From NCBI GenBank assembly GCA_945865905.1, contig CAMBFC010000005.1, positions 1 through 64,000 on the forward strand: DNA of 64,000 bases, in the 5' to 3' direction. The stretch comes from Rickettsia typhi. GTDB lineage: Bacteria > Pseudomonadota > Alphaproteobacteria > Rickettsiales > UBA1997. Shown here piece after piece: positions 9,053 to 17,961 of the stretch (positions within the stretch are counted from its first letter, which is position 1; every line of letters starts with the position of its first letter). The notes under the pieces are model-generated. The model ran no database searches. It was given only the letters and a program-made list of their open reading frames with translations, and was not told where the DNA came from. A program made the position numbers and the translations under genes.

Positions 9053-9209
9053 TTAAGAAAAGTTTGTGAATAAATAAGGGGCGCGCTCCTCTGCTCCTCA
9101 GACAGTGATGGTCTAAGTGAGATTTTGTGTAAACTATAGTTTTGTTAGTAGACCATCAAAACTCGGCTCAGAGGAGCGCGCCCCTTCTTTATTCACAAAC
9201 TTTTCTTAA
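9053..9209. repeat. 157-bp nested palindromic element
   Basis: Two 41-base inverted arms (9053-9093 and 9169-9209) match with one mismatch (9075 versus 9187). They enclose a second inverted pair of 9 bases (TGATGGTCT 9106-9114, AGACCATCA 9150-9158) and a central 12-base perfect palindrome AAACTATAGTTT (9131-9142). The inner 16 bases of each long arm are GC-rich (GGGGCGCGCTCCTCTG), unlike the AT-rich surroundings. Both outer ends are TTAA. It sits between two same-strand genes and has no U-run tail on either side, so it is not a simple terminator. Size and form resemble a MITE or a Rickettsia-type palindromic element; identity is inferred. Confidence 0.85.
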
Positions 9210-9258
9210 TTGATATTTTTTGAGGTTTTGTTTTTTTAATTTTTGAATTAAATTTTTT

Positions 9259-10083
9259 ATGATTCCATTATCAGAACCACTCGCAATCTTTGCTGGACGC
9301 GGTGCTTTGCCGAGGATGTTGATTGATAATTGTCAAAAAAATGGCAGAAAATTTTTACTATTTTTGCTAGAATCAGAAAATTATAAAATTGACTATTCTG
9401 CTTTTAGCCCAATCAAATTGCCTTATGGGGCTGTTGGAAAATTTTTAGAAATTTTGCGACAAAATCAAATTAAAAATATTATTTTTATTGGCGCGGTTAA
9501 TAAGCCAAATTTTTCTGATATCAAAGTTGATAAAAAAGGTACGATTTTATTGGCAAAAATTCTTGCAAGCAAAATTCTAGGAGATGATGCAGTTCTAAGA
9601 ACAGTGATTAATTTTTTTGAAAAAGAGGGTTTTAAAATTGTTAAGATTGATGAATTTTTAAATGATATTGTTGCTCAAAAATCAGTGTTAACAAAATTGC
9701 AACCAACCACGCAAAACCTTGTCGATATTGATTTTGCAAGCAAAGCAATTAGGATGATTTCTCAATTTGATATCGGCCAATCTTTGATTGTGGCGCAAAA
9801 ACAAATTATTGCGGTTGAGGCAGCGGAGGGCACAGACGCTATGCTTAAAAGATGTGGTGATCTTAATATTGCCTTTAAAAAAGATGCAATTTTAGTGAAA
9901 ATGAAAAAATTTAAACAGTCGGGTAAAGCTGATTTGCCAACGATTGGAATTGATACAATTAAAAATTGTAAATTAAATGGGGTCACTGGAATCGCTATTC
10001 AGGCTGGTGTTACGCTGATTATTGATAAGGATAATGTGATAAAACTAGCTGATGAATCGGGAATTTTTTTAGCGGTGATCTAG
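9259..10083 (+). CDS. lpxI: UDP-2,3-diacylglucosamine pyrophosphatase, LpxI type
   Basis: A 274-residue protein of the LpxI (DUF1009) family, which hydrolyses UDP-2,3-diacyl-GlcN to lipid X and UMP in alphaproteobacterial lipid A synthesis, replacing LpxH. Family landmarks include the N-terminal PLAIFAGRGALPRMLI, the segment IIFIGAVNKPNF, the VVAEAAEGTDAML-like block (here IIAVEAAEGTDAMLKRC) and the C-terminal PTIGIDTIKNCKLNGVTGIAIQAG. The start follows the palindromic element by about 50 bp. In many relatives lpxI sits with fabZ-lpxA-lpxB; here it is separate and followed by cca. Confidence 0.93.
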   Translation: MIPLSEPLAIFAGRGALPRMLIDNCQKNGRKFLLFLLESENYKIDYSAFSPIKLPYGAVGKFLEILRQNQIKNIIFIGAVNKPNFSDIKVDKKGTILLAKILASKILGDDAVLRTVINFFEKEGFKIVKIDEFLNDIVAQKSVLTKLQPTTQNLVDIDFASKAIRMISQFDIGQSLIVAQKQIIAVEAAEGTDAMLKRCGDLNIAFKKDAILVKMKKFKQSGKADLPTIGIDTIKNCKLNGVTGIAIQAGVTLIIDKDNVIKLADESGIFLAVI

Positions 10084-10171
10084 TTTGATTCGTTAAAAAA
10101 ATAGAAATTTTTCTCAATATTTGATTCAGCAAAATATATTAGAGGCGACTTCGATAATTTTAAAAAACAAA

Positions 10172-11452
10172 ATGATAGGAAAAACTTTTTCTGAACCATC
10201 TTTAATTAAAAAACTTCCTCGTGAAGTTGAGCAAATTTTTGCAGTTTTTTTAAAAAACAAAAAACTGAATGGCGATGAAATCCGCTTGGTTGGTGGTTGC
10301 GTAAGAGATATGCTTTTAGGCTTTGAAGCTAAAGACTTTGATTTTGCTACTAAATTTTTGCCGCAAGAAACAATAGAAATTCTGGCAGAAAATAATATTC
10401 ACGCGATTCCTACTGGAGTAAAATTTGGCACCATAACTGCCATTATCAATCATAAACATTTTGAGATCACTACTCTGCGTAAGGATAATGAGCATGATGG
10501 TCGTCATTGCGAACCAGAATTTATTGATGATTATTTTTCTGATGCATCTCGTCGTGATTTTACAATGAACGCGCTTTACCTTGATAATCGAGGCGTGGTG
10601 CATGATTATTTTGATGGAATTTCTGATTTAAAGGCTAGCAAAGTTAGGTTTATCGGAGATGCCGCACAAAGAATCGAGGAAGATTTTTTGCGCATTCTGC
10701 GTTTTTTTCGCTTTAGCTGTAGATATGCGCTAGAGCTTGATGATAAAGGTTTGCAAGCCTGTATTACTAATAAAAGTGGCATTAAATCATTATCATCCGA
10801 TCGTATCAGAAATGAAATTTTCAAAACTTTTATAGCAGCTGAAAATAAAAAAATAATATGGATTTTTGAAGCGCTAGAAAATTGCGGTGTTATGGCTCAG
10901 ATTTTTTCTGCTAAGTTACAAATTTTTAATTTACAAAAGTTATTAAAAATTGAAGAGGACTTTAAAATCAAGCTTTCTACCCATATTAAATTTGCGGCAT
11001 TAGTGTTTGATAATAATATTGATCTGGAAGAAATTTTGCTTCGCTTGAATTTTTCAAATCATGAAAAAGCATATTTCAGATTTCTTATAAAAAATTATCA
11101 AACTACGCCAGCCCTTGATTATCAAGCGTTGCGCAGCTTATTGGTATTTGAAGAAAAAGATTTTGTGCGAGATGCTTATCTGCTTAATTTATCGCAAAAC
11201 TTTTTTACAGAGTTTCAGACAAAGGTAGGGATTGAAGAAAAAACGGAGTCCAAAGTAAAATTGGAGATCGAAGCAAAAAATTTATTAAAAATTATTGATG
11301 ATTTTTCTATGCCGAATTTTCCTATTAATGGCGATGATTTTATAGCGCGTGGTATCTTAGGAAAAGATATTGGCAAGGCTTTGCTGCAAGCAAAAAAAAG
11401 ATGGATAGAGAGTGATTTTAAGCTGAAGCGCGAAGATCTGTTAAAATCCTAA
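10172..11452 (+). CDS. cca: CCA tRNA nucleotidyltransferase / poly(A) polymerase family
   Basis: A class II nucleotidyltransferase that adds or repairs the 3' CCA of tRNAs. The head domain has LVGGCVRDMLLG and the metal-binding DFDFAT pair, followed by RRDFTMNALYLD and the nucleotide-recognition region with RIEEDFLRILRFFRF. A C-terminal helical body completes about 426 residues. The ATG at 10172 is preferred; an in-frame TTG at 10121 would add 17 residues that do not look conserved. The tRNA-Lys gene here encodes its CCA, so this enzyme would mainly repair. The 3' end overlaps the convergent nuoN gene by 12 bp. A poly(A) polymerase activity cannot be excluded. Confidence 0.9.
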   Translation: MIGKTFSEPSLIKKLPREVEQIFAVFLKNKKLNGDEIRLVGGCVRDMLLGFEAKDFDFATKFLPQETIEILAENNIHAIPTGVKFGTITAIINHKHFEITTLRKDNEHDGRHCEPEFIDDYFSDASRRDFTMNALYLDNRGVVHDYFDGISDLKASKVRFIGDAAQRIEEDFLRILRFFRFSCRYALELDDKGLQACITNKSGIKSLSSDRIRNEIFKTFIAAENKKIIWIFEALENCGVMAQIFSAKLQIFNLQKLLKIEEDFKIKLSTHIKFAALVFDNNIDLEEILLRLNFSNHEKAYFRFLIKNYQTTPALDYQALRSLLVFEEKDFVRDAYLLNLSQNFFTEFQTKVGIEEKTESKVKLEIEAKNLLKIIDDFSMPNFPINGDDFIARGILGKDIGKALLQAKKRWIESDFKLKREDLLKS

Positions 11453-12910
11453 CATGGTTTCTATCGTTGCAATCAAAGGCTTCATAAAGGTAAGAAATAG
11501 CAAGTTAAAGGCCACAACAAAGGCAATAACAAGCTTTGGATTAAATCTATCGATAAATACCAGCTGCTGACCTTCTTTGACCTCATCAAAATACATAACT
11601 TTTACTAATCGCAAATAATAGAAAGCGCTAATCACGCTAAATAAAACCGCGATAATTGAAGTTGCGTAATAGCCTGATTTTACTGTGGCGGCGATAACAT
11701 AAAATTTTGAGAAAAACCCTGCAAGTGGTGGAATTCCTGCGGTTGAAAACATTAGAATCGTTAAAAATGCTGCCATTAAAGGATTAGTTTTTGCGAGACC
11801 AGAAAAAGAAGAAATATTGAAAATTTTATTATCAGATTCATCACAAGAACCTGCAGGTTGGGTGCCGTTTTTTAATCCAAGAATTAAATTTAAAAATCCA
11901 AAATTTCCAAGAGATAAAATTGCGTAGATCACCATATAAATAACGCAAGCTTTAATGCCCTCGGGGCTTAGAGCTGAAAGGGCAAAAACTACAAATCCAA
12001 CATGTCCGATTGAGCTATAAGCTAATAGGCGCTTGATGTTGTTTTGTTTGATTGCGCCAAAACTTCCAACGGCCATCGATGCAATGGCGACAAGGATCAA
12101 GACCTTTTCCATCCCGAGCCAACTTGGTGATAAATCAAGAAATAAACGCAATAAAACCATGGTTGCGGTGAATTTTGTGACAGTAGCAAAAAAGGTTGTG
12201 ACGATTGTGTTGGAGCCTTCATAAACATCGGGCGTCCACATATGAAAAGGTGCGGCAGATATTTTGAAAAACATCGCAATAATGATTAGTAAAAATCCTA
12301 GAATAACCGCTGGAGGTACTGGATTAGCGCTGTAAAGATAGGTTGCGACATCAAAATTTGTTGTTCCTGAAAATCCATAAAATAATGAAATGCCTAGAAG
12401 TAGTAAGCCAGAAGCCACTGATCCAAGGATGAAATATTTCATCCCGCTTTCTGAAGATTTGGCAGATTTGCGATTTATTGATGCTAATAAATATAGTGGC
12501 AAGGCTTGTAGCTCTAAGCTTAAATAGAATGTTAAAAAATCATTAGCAGAAATTAAAAACATTCCGCCGCAAGTTGATATCATTAATAAAGCAAGAAATT
12601 CAGCGCTGATCTCTTTTTCTTTAGCGAGAAATCCTAATGATAAAATAATTACAAAAATTAACAAAATAACGGTAACAAATTTTATAAAACAAGTGAATGA
12701 ATTAATAAAAAACATACCATGAAAAAAGGATCCAACGACAAATGTATTATGTGCCGTAAAATATAGAGAGGCTAGGCAGGAGAGTATGGCTATTAAATAA
12801 GAAGCGCGAAAAAATTCTGGCTTATTTTTGGCAAAAAAAACATCATTCATCAAGATGATTAATGCGCCACAAAATAGAGCTAATTCTGGATATAGTGCTG
12901 GTAAAAACAT
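11441..12910 (-). CDS. nuoN: NADH-quinone oxidoreductase subunit N
   Basis: An antiporter-like, proton-translocating membrane subunit of respiratory complex I, 489 residues with about 14 hydrophobic segments. The central block with LSLELQALPLYLLAS, the conserved KISAAPFHMWTPDVYEG and the LAYSSIGHVGFV motif identify NuoN. It starts 15 bp after nuoM. Other nuo genes are not in the window, so nuoMN form a separate unit here. The end of the gene overlaps cca by 12 bp in convergent orientation. Confidence 0.96.
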   Translation of the reverse strand: MFLPALYPELALFCGALIILMNDVFFAKNKPEFFRASYLIAILSCLASLYFTAHNTFVVGSFFHGMFFINSFTCFIKFVTVILLIFVIILSLGFLAKEKEISAEFLALLMISTCGGMFLISANDFLTFYLSLELQALPLYLLASINRKSAKSSESGMKYFILGSVASGLLLLGISLFYGFSGTTNFDVATYLYSANPVPPAVILGFLLIIIAMFFKISAAPFHMWTPDVYEGSNTIVTTFFATVTKFTATMVLLRLFLDLSPSWLGMEKVLILVAIASMAVGSFGAIKQNNIKRLLAYSSIGHVGFVVFALSALSPEGIKACVIYMVIYAILSLGNFGFLNLILGLKNGTQPAGSCDESDNKIFNISSFSGLAKTNPLMAAFLTILMFSTAGIPPLAGFFSKFYVIAATVKSGYYATSIIAVLFSVISAFYYLRLVKVMYFDEVKEGQQLVFIDRFNPKLVIAFVVAFNLLFLTFMKPLIATIETMLGF

Positions 12911-12925
12911 GACTGTTTATATTAA

Positions 12926-14395
12926 TTAAAATAAGGCAACTAACGAAATTATTGGTTGTGCAAAATAGCTTAAAAGTAGATTTGGCATTATGCCGAATAA
13001 GATTACTAGTAGTGCTATGGCGCTGAGTGAGATTAATTCTATCGCGTTTAAATCGTGTAATTTTTCGATTTTAGTATTAGTGATTTCTCCGAATAAAACG
13101 CGTTTATAAAGCCATAGCATGTAGCAAGCACCAAGCACTACGCCAATAGTTGCAAGGATTGCGACGATTTTGTTAGCTTGGAAGGTTCCGATTATTGCTA
13201 AAAATTCGCCAACGAAACCGCTGGTTCCCGGCAATCCAACTGAGCCCATGGTGAAGATCATTGCGAGCAAAGCAAAGTTTGGCATTTTTTGTACGATACC
13301 GCCCATATCAGCTATTTGCTTGGTGTGAAGGCGATCATAAATTACGCCAACGCACATGAATAAAGCGGCAGAAACCAAGCCGTGACTGATCATTTGCATG
13401 ACCGCGCCATCGATTCCTTGGCGAGTAAAACTGAAAATCCCCATTGTTACAAAACCCATGTGAGCCACGGAGGAGTAGGCGATCATCTTCTTCATATCCT
13501 CTTGCATCAAGGCAACTAAAGATGCGTAAATAATGGCGATAACGCTTAAAGCAAAAACTAAATCAGCAAAATATTCAGATGCTTGCGGAAAAAATGGTAA
13601 AGAGAAACGCAGCATTGCGTAGGCCCCGAGCTTGATTAAAATTCCCGCTAAAATAACTGAACCGGCGGTAGGGGCCTGCACATGTGCATCGGGCAACCAA
13701 GTGTGAAATGGAAACATTGGCACTTTGATGGCAAAAGATACAAAAAACGCCAACCAGAGCCATTTTTGATGCTCTAAAACAAGCTTCGGCAGCATATCAG
13801 CAAGAACATTAATATCAGTTGAACCAGTTGTTACATATATATAAATAATGGCAACTAAAAATAAAACTGAGCCAAAAAGTGTATAAAGAAAAAATTTGTA
13901 AGAGGCGTAGATCCTTTGCTGGCCGCCCCAAATGCCGATTATTAAAAACATCGGAATCAACATTGCTTCAAAAAAAACATAGAATAATAATAAATCTATC
14001 GCACAAAATGAACCAATGGTGAAACCTTCTAGCAGTAGAAAGCAGATCACGTATTCTTTAACGCGATTGGTTACAGAATTAATGCTAATTGCTAAACAAA
14101 TTGGTATTAAAAAAGTGGTGAGAATAATCAATAAAATTGAAATTCCATCGATTCCCATATGATATTGAAAGCCTTTACCTTCTAGGATTCTCAAGATTTC
14201 TACGAATTGAAAATCAGCGCTAGATTTATCAAAAGAAAAGAGTAACTTAATTGATAATACAAAAGTAATGAAGCTAACTAAAAGCCCAAAATAATAAAAA
14301 TTTTTATAATTTTTGCTTTTTAATGGAAGCAACAAAATGGCCGCTGCAATTGGCAAAAAAGTAATTAACGATAAAATAGAAAAATTGTTGATCAT
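12926..14395 (-). CDS. nuoM: NADH-quinone oxidoreductase subunit M
   Basis: A second antiporter-like subunit of complex I, 489 residues. Diagnostic segments are FFEAMLIPMFLIIGIWGG, the KVPMFPFHTWLPDAHVQAP block and MKKMIAYSSVAHMGFVTMG, with conserved membrane Glu and Lys residues in the proton path. It is the first gene of a nuoM-nuoN pair on the minus strand, divergent from zapE across an 83-bp gap that should hold both promoters. nuoL, normally directly upstream, is absent at this locus. Confidence 0.96.
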   Translation of the reverse strand: MINNFSILSLITFLPIAAAILLLPLKSKNYKNFYYFGLLVSFITFVLSIKLLFSFDKSSADFQFVEILRILEGKGFQYHMGIDGISILLIILTTFLIPICLAISINSVTNRVKEYVICFLLLEGFTIGSFCAIDLLLFYVFFEAMLIPMFLIIGIWGGQQRIYASYKFFLYTLFGSVLFLVAIIYIYVTTGSTDINVLADMLPKLVLEHQKWLWLAFFVSFAIKVPMFPFHTWLPDAHVQAPTAGSVILAGILIKLGAYAMLRFSLPFFPQASEYFADLVFALSVIAIIYASLVALMQEDMKKMIAYSSVAHMGFVTMGIFSFTRQGIDGAVMQMISHGLVSAALFMCVGVIYDRLHTKQIADMGGIVQKMPNFALLAMIFTMGSVGLPGTSGFVGEFLAIIGTFQANKIVAILATIGVVLGACYMLWLYKRVLFGEITNTKIEKLHDLNAIELISLSAIALLVILFGIMPNLLLSYFAQPIISLVALF

Positions 14396-14478
14396 TTTGT
14401 GATTACTTCGTTAGAATGGCTTGTTAAGCAAATACAAATGGCGATGATAAAAATATAAATTTACGAATCAATTTAAAA

Positions 14479-15549
14479 GTGCTTCAGGATAAAAAAAATA
14501 CTTTAGATTTAGTGCAAATAAAATTGCAGCAAAAATTACAAAATTTGGCTTTGAGTTTAAATAATAAGTCTCAGGCAAGCTTTTTGCAAAATATATTTGC
14601 GGCAAAAAAACTGCCATTGCAAGGGCTTTATATTCATGGCTCTGCAGGTTGTGGCAAAACCATGTTGATGCGAGAATTTTATGATTCTCTAGCCAAAACT
14701 TCTAAAATTTATTTTCATTTTAATAGTTTCATGCACTCTATTCATAAGGCTTTGCGAGATATTCGCCATGAAAAGAAAAAATATCAAGATGAGCTGATTG
14801 AGGCCGTAAAAAGAGTTGTTGGTGATAAAAAAGTTTTATGTTTTGATGAGTTTCAAGTGCTTGATATTGCTGATGCAATGATTTTAGGGCGAATTTTTTC
14901 CTATTTATTTGAGAAGCAAACTATTGTTATTTTTACTTCTAACTCTGCACCGCGCAATCTTTACAAAAATGGGCTTCAGCGCGAGGTTTTTCTTGAATTT
15001 ATTGATAAAATTTTGCTTAAATTTTGCGAAATTTTTAAATTAGATAGCGGGATAGATTACCGCGCACTATATCGCCAAAGCCTTACCACGAGATATTTTA
15101 TTGCAAATCAAGCTAATCGGGCGCAAGTCAAAGAAATTATTGCTAATCTCACCCAAAATAAACCATTAAAAGCCAAGCAAATAAAGGTTTGGGGCCGTGA
15201 AGTAAAAATCAAAAAAACCTTTGAAAAAATTGCTGTAATTAATTTTCATGATATTTGCTGCACCGAGCTTGGCGCTTCCGATTACCGCGCCATTGCCCAA
15301 GAATTTGATCTAATATTTTTTCTAAAATTGCCAATTCTTACTAAAGAGGATCACAATGAATCGCGCCGTTTCACGCTATTTATTGATGAGATTTATGAGA
15401 ATAAAACCGCTTTAATTATAACAGCAAAAACTAAAATTGAAAAAATATATGGCGAAGAGCTGTTTCATAGCTATTCAGCCCGCACAATTTCACGTTTAAA
15501 AGAAATTAAATCCGATGAATATTGGCAGAAGAGCAAATTTACTAACTAA
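14479..15549 (+). CDS. zapE: AFG1/ZapE-family ATPase
   Basis: A 356-residue P-loop ATPase of the ZapE/LACE1 family; E. coli ZapE associates with the FtsZ ring and mitochondrial AFG1 acts in respiratory-chain quality control. Walker A is GSAGCGKT (about 54-61), Walker B is VLCFDEF (about 119-125) followed by the family motif QVLDIADAMIL, and the later segments TSNSAPRNLYKNGLQR and YRAIAQEFDLIF are typical. The start is GTG at 14479. It is divergent from nuoM and 12 bp upstream of a small membrane protein gene. Confidence 0.93.
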   Translation: MLQDKKNTLDLVQIKLQQKLQNLALSLNNKSQASFLQNIFAAKKLPLQGLYIHGSAGCGKTMLMREFYDSLAKTSKIYFHFNSFMHSIHKALRDIRHEKKKYQDELIEAVKRVVGDKKVLCFDEFQVLDIADAMILGRIFSYLFEKQTIVIFTSNSAPRNLYKNGLQREVFLEFIDKILLKFCEIFKLDSGIDYRALYRQSLTTRYFIANQANRAQVKEIIANLTQNKPLKAKQIKVWGREVKIKKTFEKIAVINFHDICCTELGASDYRAIAQEFDLIFFLKLPILTKEDHNESRRFTLFIDEIYENKTALIITAKTKIEKIYGEELFHSYSARTISRLKEIKSDEYWQKSKFTN

Positions 15550-15561
15550 AAAATATAAAAA

Positions 15562-15858
15562 ATGCTAAAATTTATTTTAAAAATATGGCCAGCACTTTTG
15601 CCAATTATTATCTATACAATCTGGATTTTTGTTTTTAAAAAGAAGTGCAAAAAAGATTATATTGATGGCGAATATAAAGTTGTGAACGAAAAACCAAAAA
15701 ATGAAGAGATTGGCGCCTTTTCTCTGCGCAATAGTAGTTTTGTGTTAGTATTGTTTTCAACTTTGCTTTTTATAATAATAAGCTTGATTTTTATCGTAAT
15801 AACTACCAAGCCGATACTGCAAAACCAAATAGAGCAACATAAAATTATTGTTGAATAA
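15562..15858 (+). CDS. Small two-helix membrane protein
   Basis: A 98-residue protein with two hydrophobic segments, about residues 5-25 and 57-82, joined by a charged loop (KKKCKKDYIDGEYKVVNEKPKNEE). I do not recognise a confident family; short alphaproteobacterial membrane proteins of this layout are common. It lies 12 bp after zapE and probably shares its transcript. The gene ends just before the rpsB promoter. Confidence 0.7.
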   Translation: MLKFILKIWPALLPIIIYTIWIFVFKKKCKKDYIDGEYKVVNEKPKNEEIGAFSLRNSSFVLVLFSTLLFIIISLIFIVITTKPILQNQIEQHKIIVE

Positions 15859-15862
15859 TCGC

Positions 15863-15890
15863 TTGAATTATTGTAAATAGTGCCTATAAT
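15863..15890 (+). promoter_or_regulatory. Sigma-70-type promoter for rpsB-tsf
   Basis: A TTGAAT -35 element (15863-15868) is followed after 16 bases by a perfect TATAAT -10 element (15885-15890). Transcription would begin near 15897, leaving a leader of about 140 bases before rpsB. It is the clearest promoter match I found in the window. Confidence 0.7.
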
Positions 15891-15896
15891 CCGCGC

Positions 15897-16037
15897 CCAC
15901 CAGATTTTTATCGACCAAAATAACTTATTGCCACAATGACAGCTGGCTGATTTTTTCAGTCCTATTGGTGTCGCAAAGCTCTTACGGGCCCAAGCGATTT
16001 AGCTGTTATTGGTAACTAACCAACTAAAAATTAAATT
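15897..16037 (+). promoter_or_regulatory. Candidate structured leader of rpsB
   Basis: The expected 5' untranslated region of rpsB is about 140 bases, long for this compact genome, and noticeably less AT-rich than nearby spacers. It contains short complementary pairs, for example GCTGA/TCAGT around a T-run, CAGCT/AGCTG, and TCGC/GCGA. In other bacteria S2 represses its own operon through the rpsB leader. A similar autogenous control element is plausible here but is inference; I did not fold the RNA computationally. Confidence 0.35.
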
Positions 16038-16970
16038 ATGTCTAAAAATAACTTACCTAAATTTACGATTAAACAGCTTCTAGAAGCTGGTGTTCACTTT
16101 GGCCATAAAAGCATGCGCCGCAACACTAAAATGTCTAAATATATCTACGGAAACCGTAATGGTATTAGCATTATCGATCTTAACAAAACAGCATCAATGC
16201 TATATAAAGTGCTTGTTACAGTTAATGAAGTTGCAAAAAATAACGGCCGAATTTTGTTCGTTGCCACTAAAAAACAAGCATCAGCTACAGTTGCTGAAGC
16301 GGCAAAAAGATGCGGTCAATATTATGTTAACCACAGATGGTTAGGTGGTATGTTGACTAACTGGAAAACAGTTTCACAATCAATCAAAACATTGAAAAAA
16401 ATTGAAGAACAGCTCGCTGGTGCAGATATTGATTTCAATAAAAAAGAAAAATTGGTTCTTGAAAGAAAGCGTTTGAAGCTTGAACAAGCTCTCGGCGGCA
16501 TTAAAAACATGGGCGGATACCCTGATCTAGTGTTTGTAATCGATACTTTCAAAGAAGATCTTGCAATCTATGAAGCTAGAAAATTAAACATTCCAATCAT
16601 TGCGGTTGTAGATTCTAACTCTAATCCAGATGGAATCACTTATCCAATACCAGGAAACGATGACTCTGCTAAAGCGATCAAACTTTATTGCAATTTAGTT
16701 TCTGATGCAATTGTTGCTGGTCTTAGAGATAACTTGGCTGCGGCTGGTGTTGATTTAAGCTCTGTTGCAGAAGGCGCTCTTCCTGAAGTGAAGCGTTCAG
16801 CTGCTGTTGCAGATGTTAAAAAAACTCATCATGCTAAGCCTGAAAAAAAGAAAGAAGTTGCAGCTAAAATAGAAGCTCCAGCTGAAAAAGCAGAAGAAGT
16901 AAAAACTGAAAAAAAATCTGAAGCAAAGCCAGCTAAAAAACCAGCTGCAAAAAAAACTACAAAAAAATAA
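16038..16970 (+). CDS. rpsB: Small-subunit ribosomal protein uS2
   Basis: Ribosomal protein S2 of the 30S subunit. The N-terminal LLEAGVHFGHKSMRRNTKM, then VNHRWLGGMLTNWKTV and the late block IIAVVDSNSNPDGITYPIPGNDD are diagnostic. The core ends near residue 235. It carries an unusual C-terminal tail of about 60 residues made mostly of Lys, Ala, Glu and Pro, which makes the protein 310 residues instead of about 240-260. Similar basic tails occur in some alphaproteobacterial S2 proteins. It is preceded by a good promoter and a long leader, and followed by tsf after a spacer with a hairpin. Confidence 0.97.
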   Translation: MSKNNLPKFTIKQLLEAGVHFGHKSMRRNTKMSKYIYGNRNGISIIDLNKTASMLYKVLVTVNEVAKNNGRILFVATKKQASATVAEAAKRCGQYYVNHRWLGGMLTNWKTVSQSIKTLKKIEEQLAGADIDFNKKEKLVLERKRLKLEQALGGIKNMGGYPDLVFVIDTFKEDLAIYEARKLNIPIIAVVDSNSNPDGITYPIPGNDDSAKAIKLYCNLVSDAIVAGLRDNLAAAGVDLSSVAEGALPEVKRSAAVADVKKTHHAKPEKKKEVAAKIEAPAEKAEEVKTEKKSEAKPAKKPAAKKTTKK

Positions 16971-16980
16971 TTATCTTGGG

Positions 16981-17008
16981 GTAGGGGCGTGTTAAATCGC
17001 GCCTCTAC
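16981..17008 (+). promoter_or_regulatory. Hairpin between rpsB and tsf
   Basis: GTAGGGGCGTG (16981-16991) can pair with CGCGCCTCTAC (16998-17008) around a six-base loop: an 11-pair stem that includes two G-U pairs. There is no run of T after it, so it is unlikely to be a full intrinsic terminator. It could act as an RNA processing or stability element that sets the S2 to EF-Ts ratio. Its GC content stands out against the surrounding sequence. Confidence 0.55.
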
Positions 17009-17037
17009 ACAAATAACTAATCTAATCACTTAAATAT

Positions 17038-17955
17038 ATGGCAGACTTAAATTTAATTAAAAAACTTCGCGAAGCCACAGGATGCGGCATTGCAGATTGC
17101 AACAAAGCTTTGGCTGAATGCCAAGATGATTTTGAAAAATCAGTTGATTGGTTGCGCAAAAAAGGTCTTTCTTCGGCAGTTAAGAAAAGCGGACGCGTTA
17201 CATCTGAAGGCCTTGTTGCTGTTGTTGTTGAAGGCAAAAAAGCTGGAATAATTGAAGTTAACTCAGAAACAGATTTTGTTGCGCGCAATCAAAAATTTCA
17301 AGATTTTGTTACGGTATTAGCTAAAAGTTCAATCAATTTTGGCAATGATATCGAAAAATTCAAAGCATCTACTTTTGCTGGAAAAAGCATCTCGGTTGAT
17401 GAAGAAGTTAAAGGTCAAATCGGCGTTATTGGCGAAAACATCAATGTTAGAAGAATTGATTCTCTGCAAGTTACAAATGGTGCAGTTGTTAGTTATGTTC
17501 ACAATGCAGTGGCTTCAAATATGGGCAAAATTGCAGTTTTGGTTGCTCTTGAATCTGAGGTTTCTGCGGATAAATTGGCTGAATTTGGCAAACTAGTTGC
17601 AATGCATATTGCAGCAGCAAAGCCTGATTCTCTTAGCATTGAATCAGTTAATCCAGAAAAATTAAAAAGAGAAACCGAAGTTTTAAAAGATCAAGCGCGC
17701 GCTTCTGGCAAGCCTGAAAGCATCATTGATAAAATGATTGAAGGCAGAATCAGAAAATATTACGAAGAAGTTGTTCTTCTTGAGCAGCTTTTTGTGATGG
17801 ATGACAAAATGAAAATCAAAGATTTGCTTACAAAATTTAGCAAAGAAAATAGCGATACTAAAATCACTGGATTTAAACTTTTTATACTTGGTGAAGGTAT
17901 TGATAAAAAAGAAAATGATTTTGCGGCAGAAGTTGCTTCAATGACTAAAAACTAA
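17038..17955 (+). CDS. tsf: Elongation factor Ts
   Basis: The nucleotide exchange factor for EF-Tu, 305 residues. The N-terminal UBA-like domain has LIKKLREATGCGIADCNKAL; the next block is VDWLRKKGLSSAVKKSGRVTSEG, then the TDFVARNQKFQDF motif (Thr-Asp-Phe-Val contacts EF-Tu). The core and coiled-coil parts follow, ending with an EQLFVMDDKMKIKDLL segment typical of the family. It is the second gene of the rpsB-tsf-pyrH series; pyrH follows after six bases. Confidence 0.97.
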   Translation: MADLNLIKKLREATGCGIADCNKALAECQDDFEKSVDWLRKKGLSSAVKKSGRVTSEGLVAVVVEGKKAGIIEVNSETDFVARNQKFQDFVTVLAKSSINFGNDIEKFKASTFAGKSISVDEEVKGQIGVIGENINVRRIDSLQVTNGAVVSYVHNAVASNMGKIAVLVALESEVSADKLAEFGKLVAMHIAAAKPDSLSIESVNPEKLKRETEVLKDQARASGKPESIIDKMIEGRIRKYYEEVVLLEQLFVMDDKMKIKDLLTKFSKENSDTKITGFKLFILGEGIDKKENDFAAEVASMTKN

Positions 17956-17961
17956 ATTTTT

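Noticed and set aside
9053..9209. Palindrome read as an ordinary rho-independent terminator
   Set aside because: Arms are far too long, it contains nested repeats, and no T-run follows either arm.
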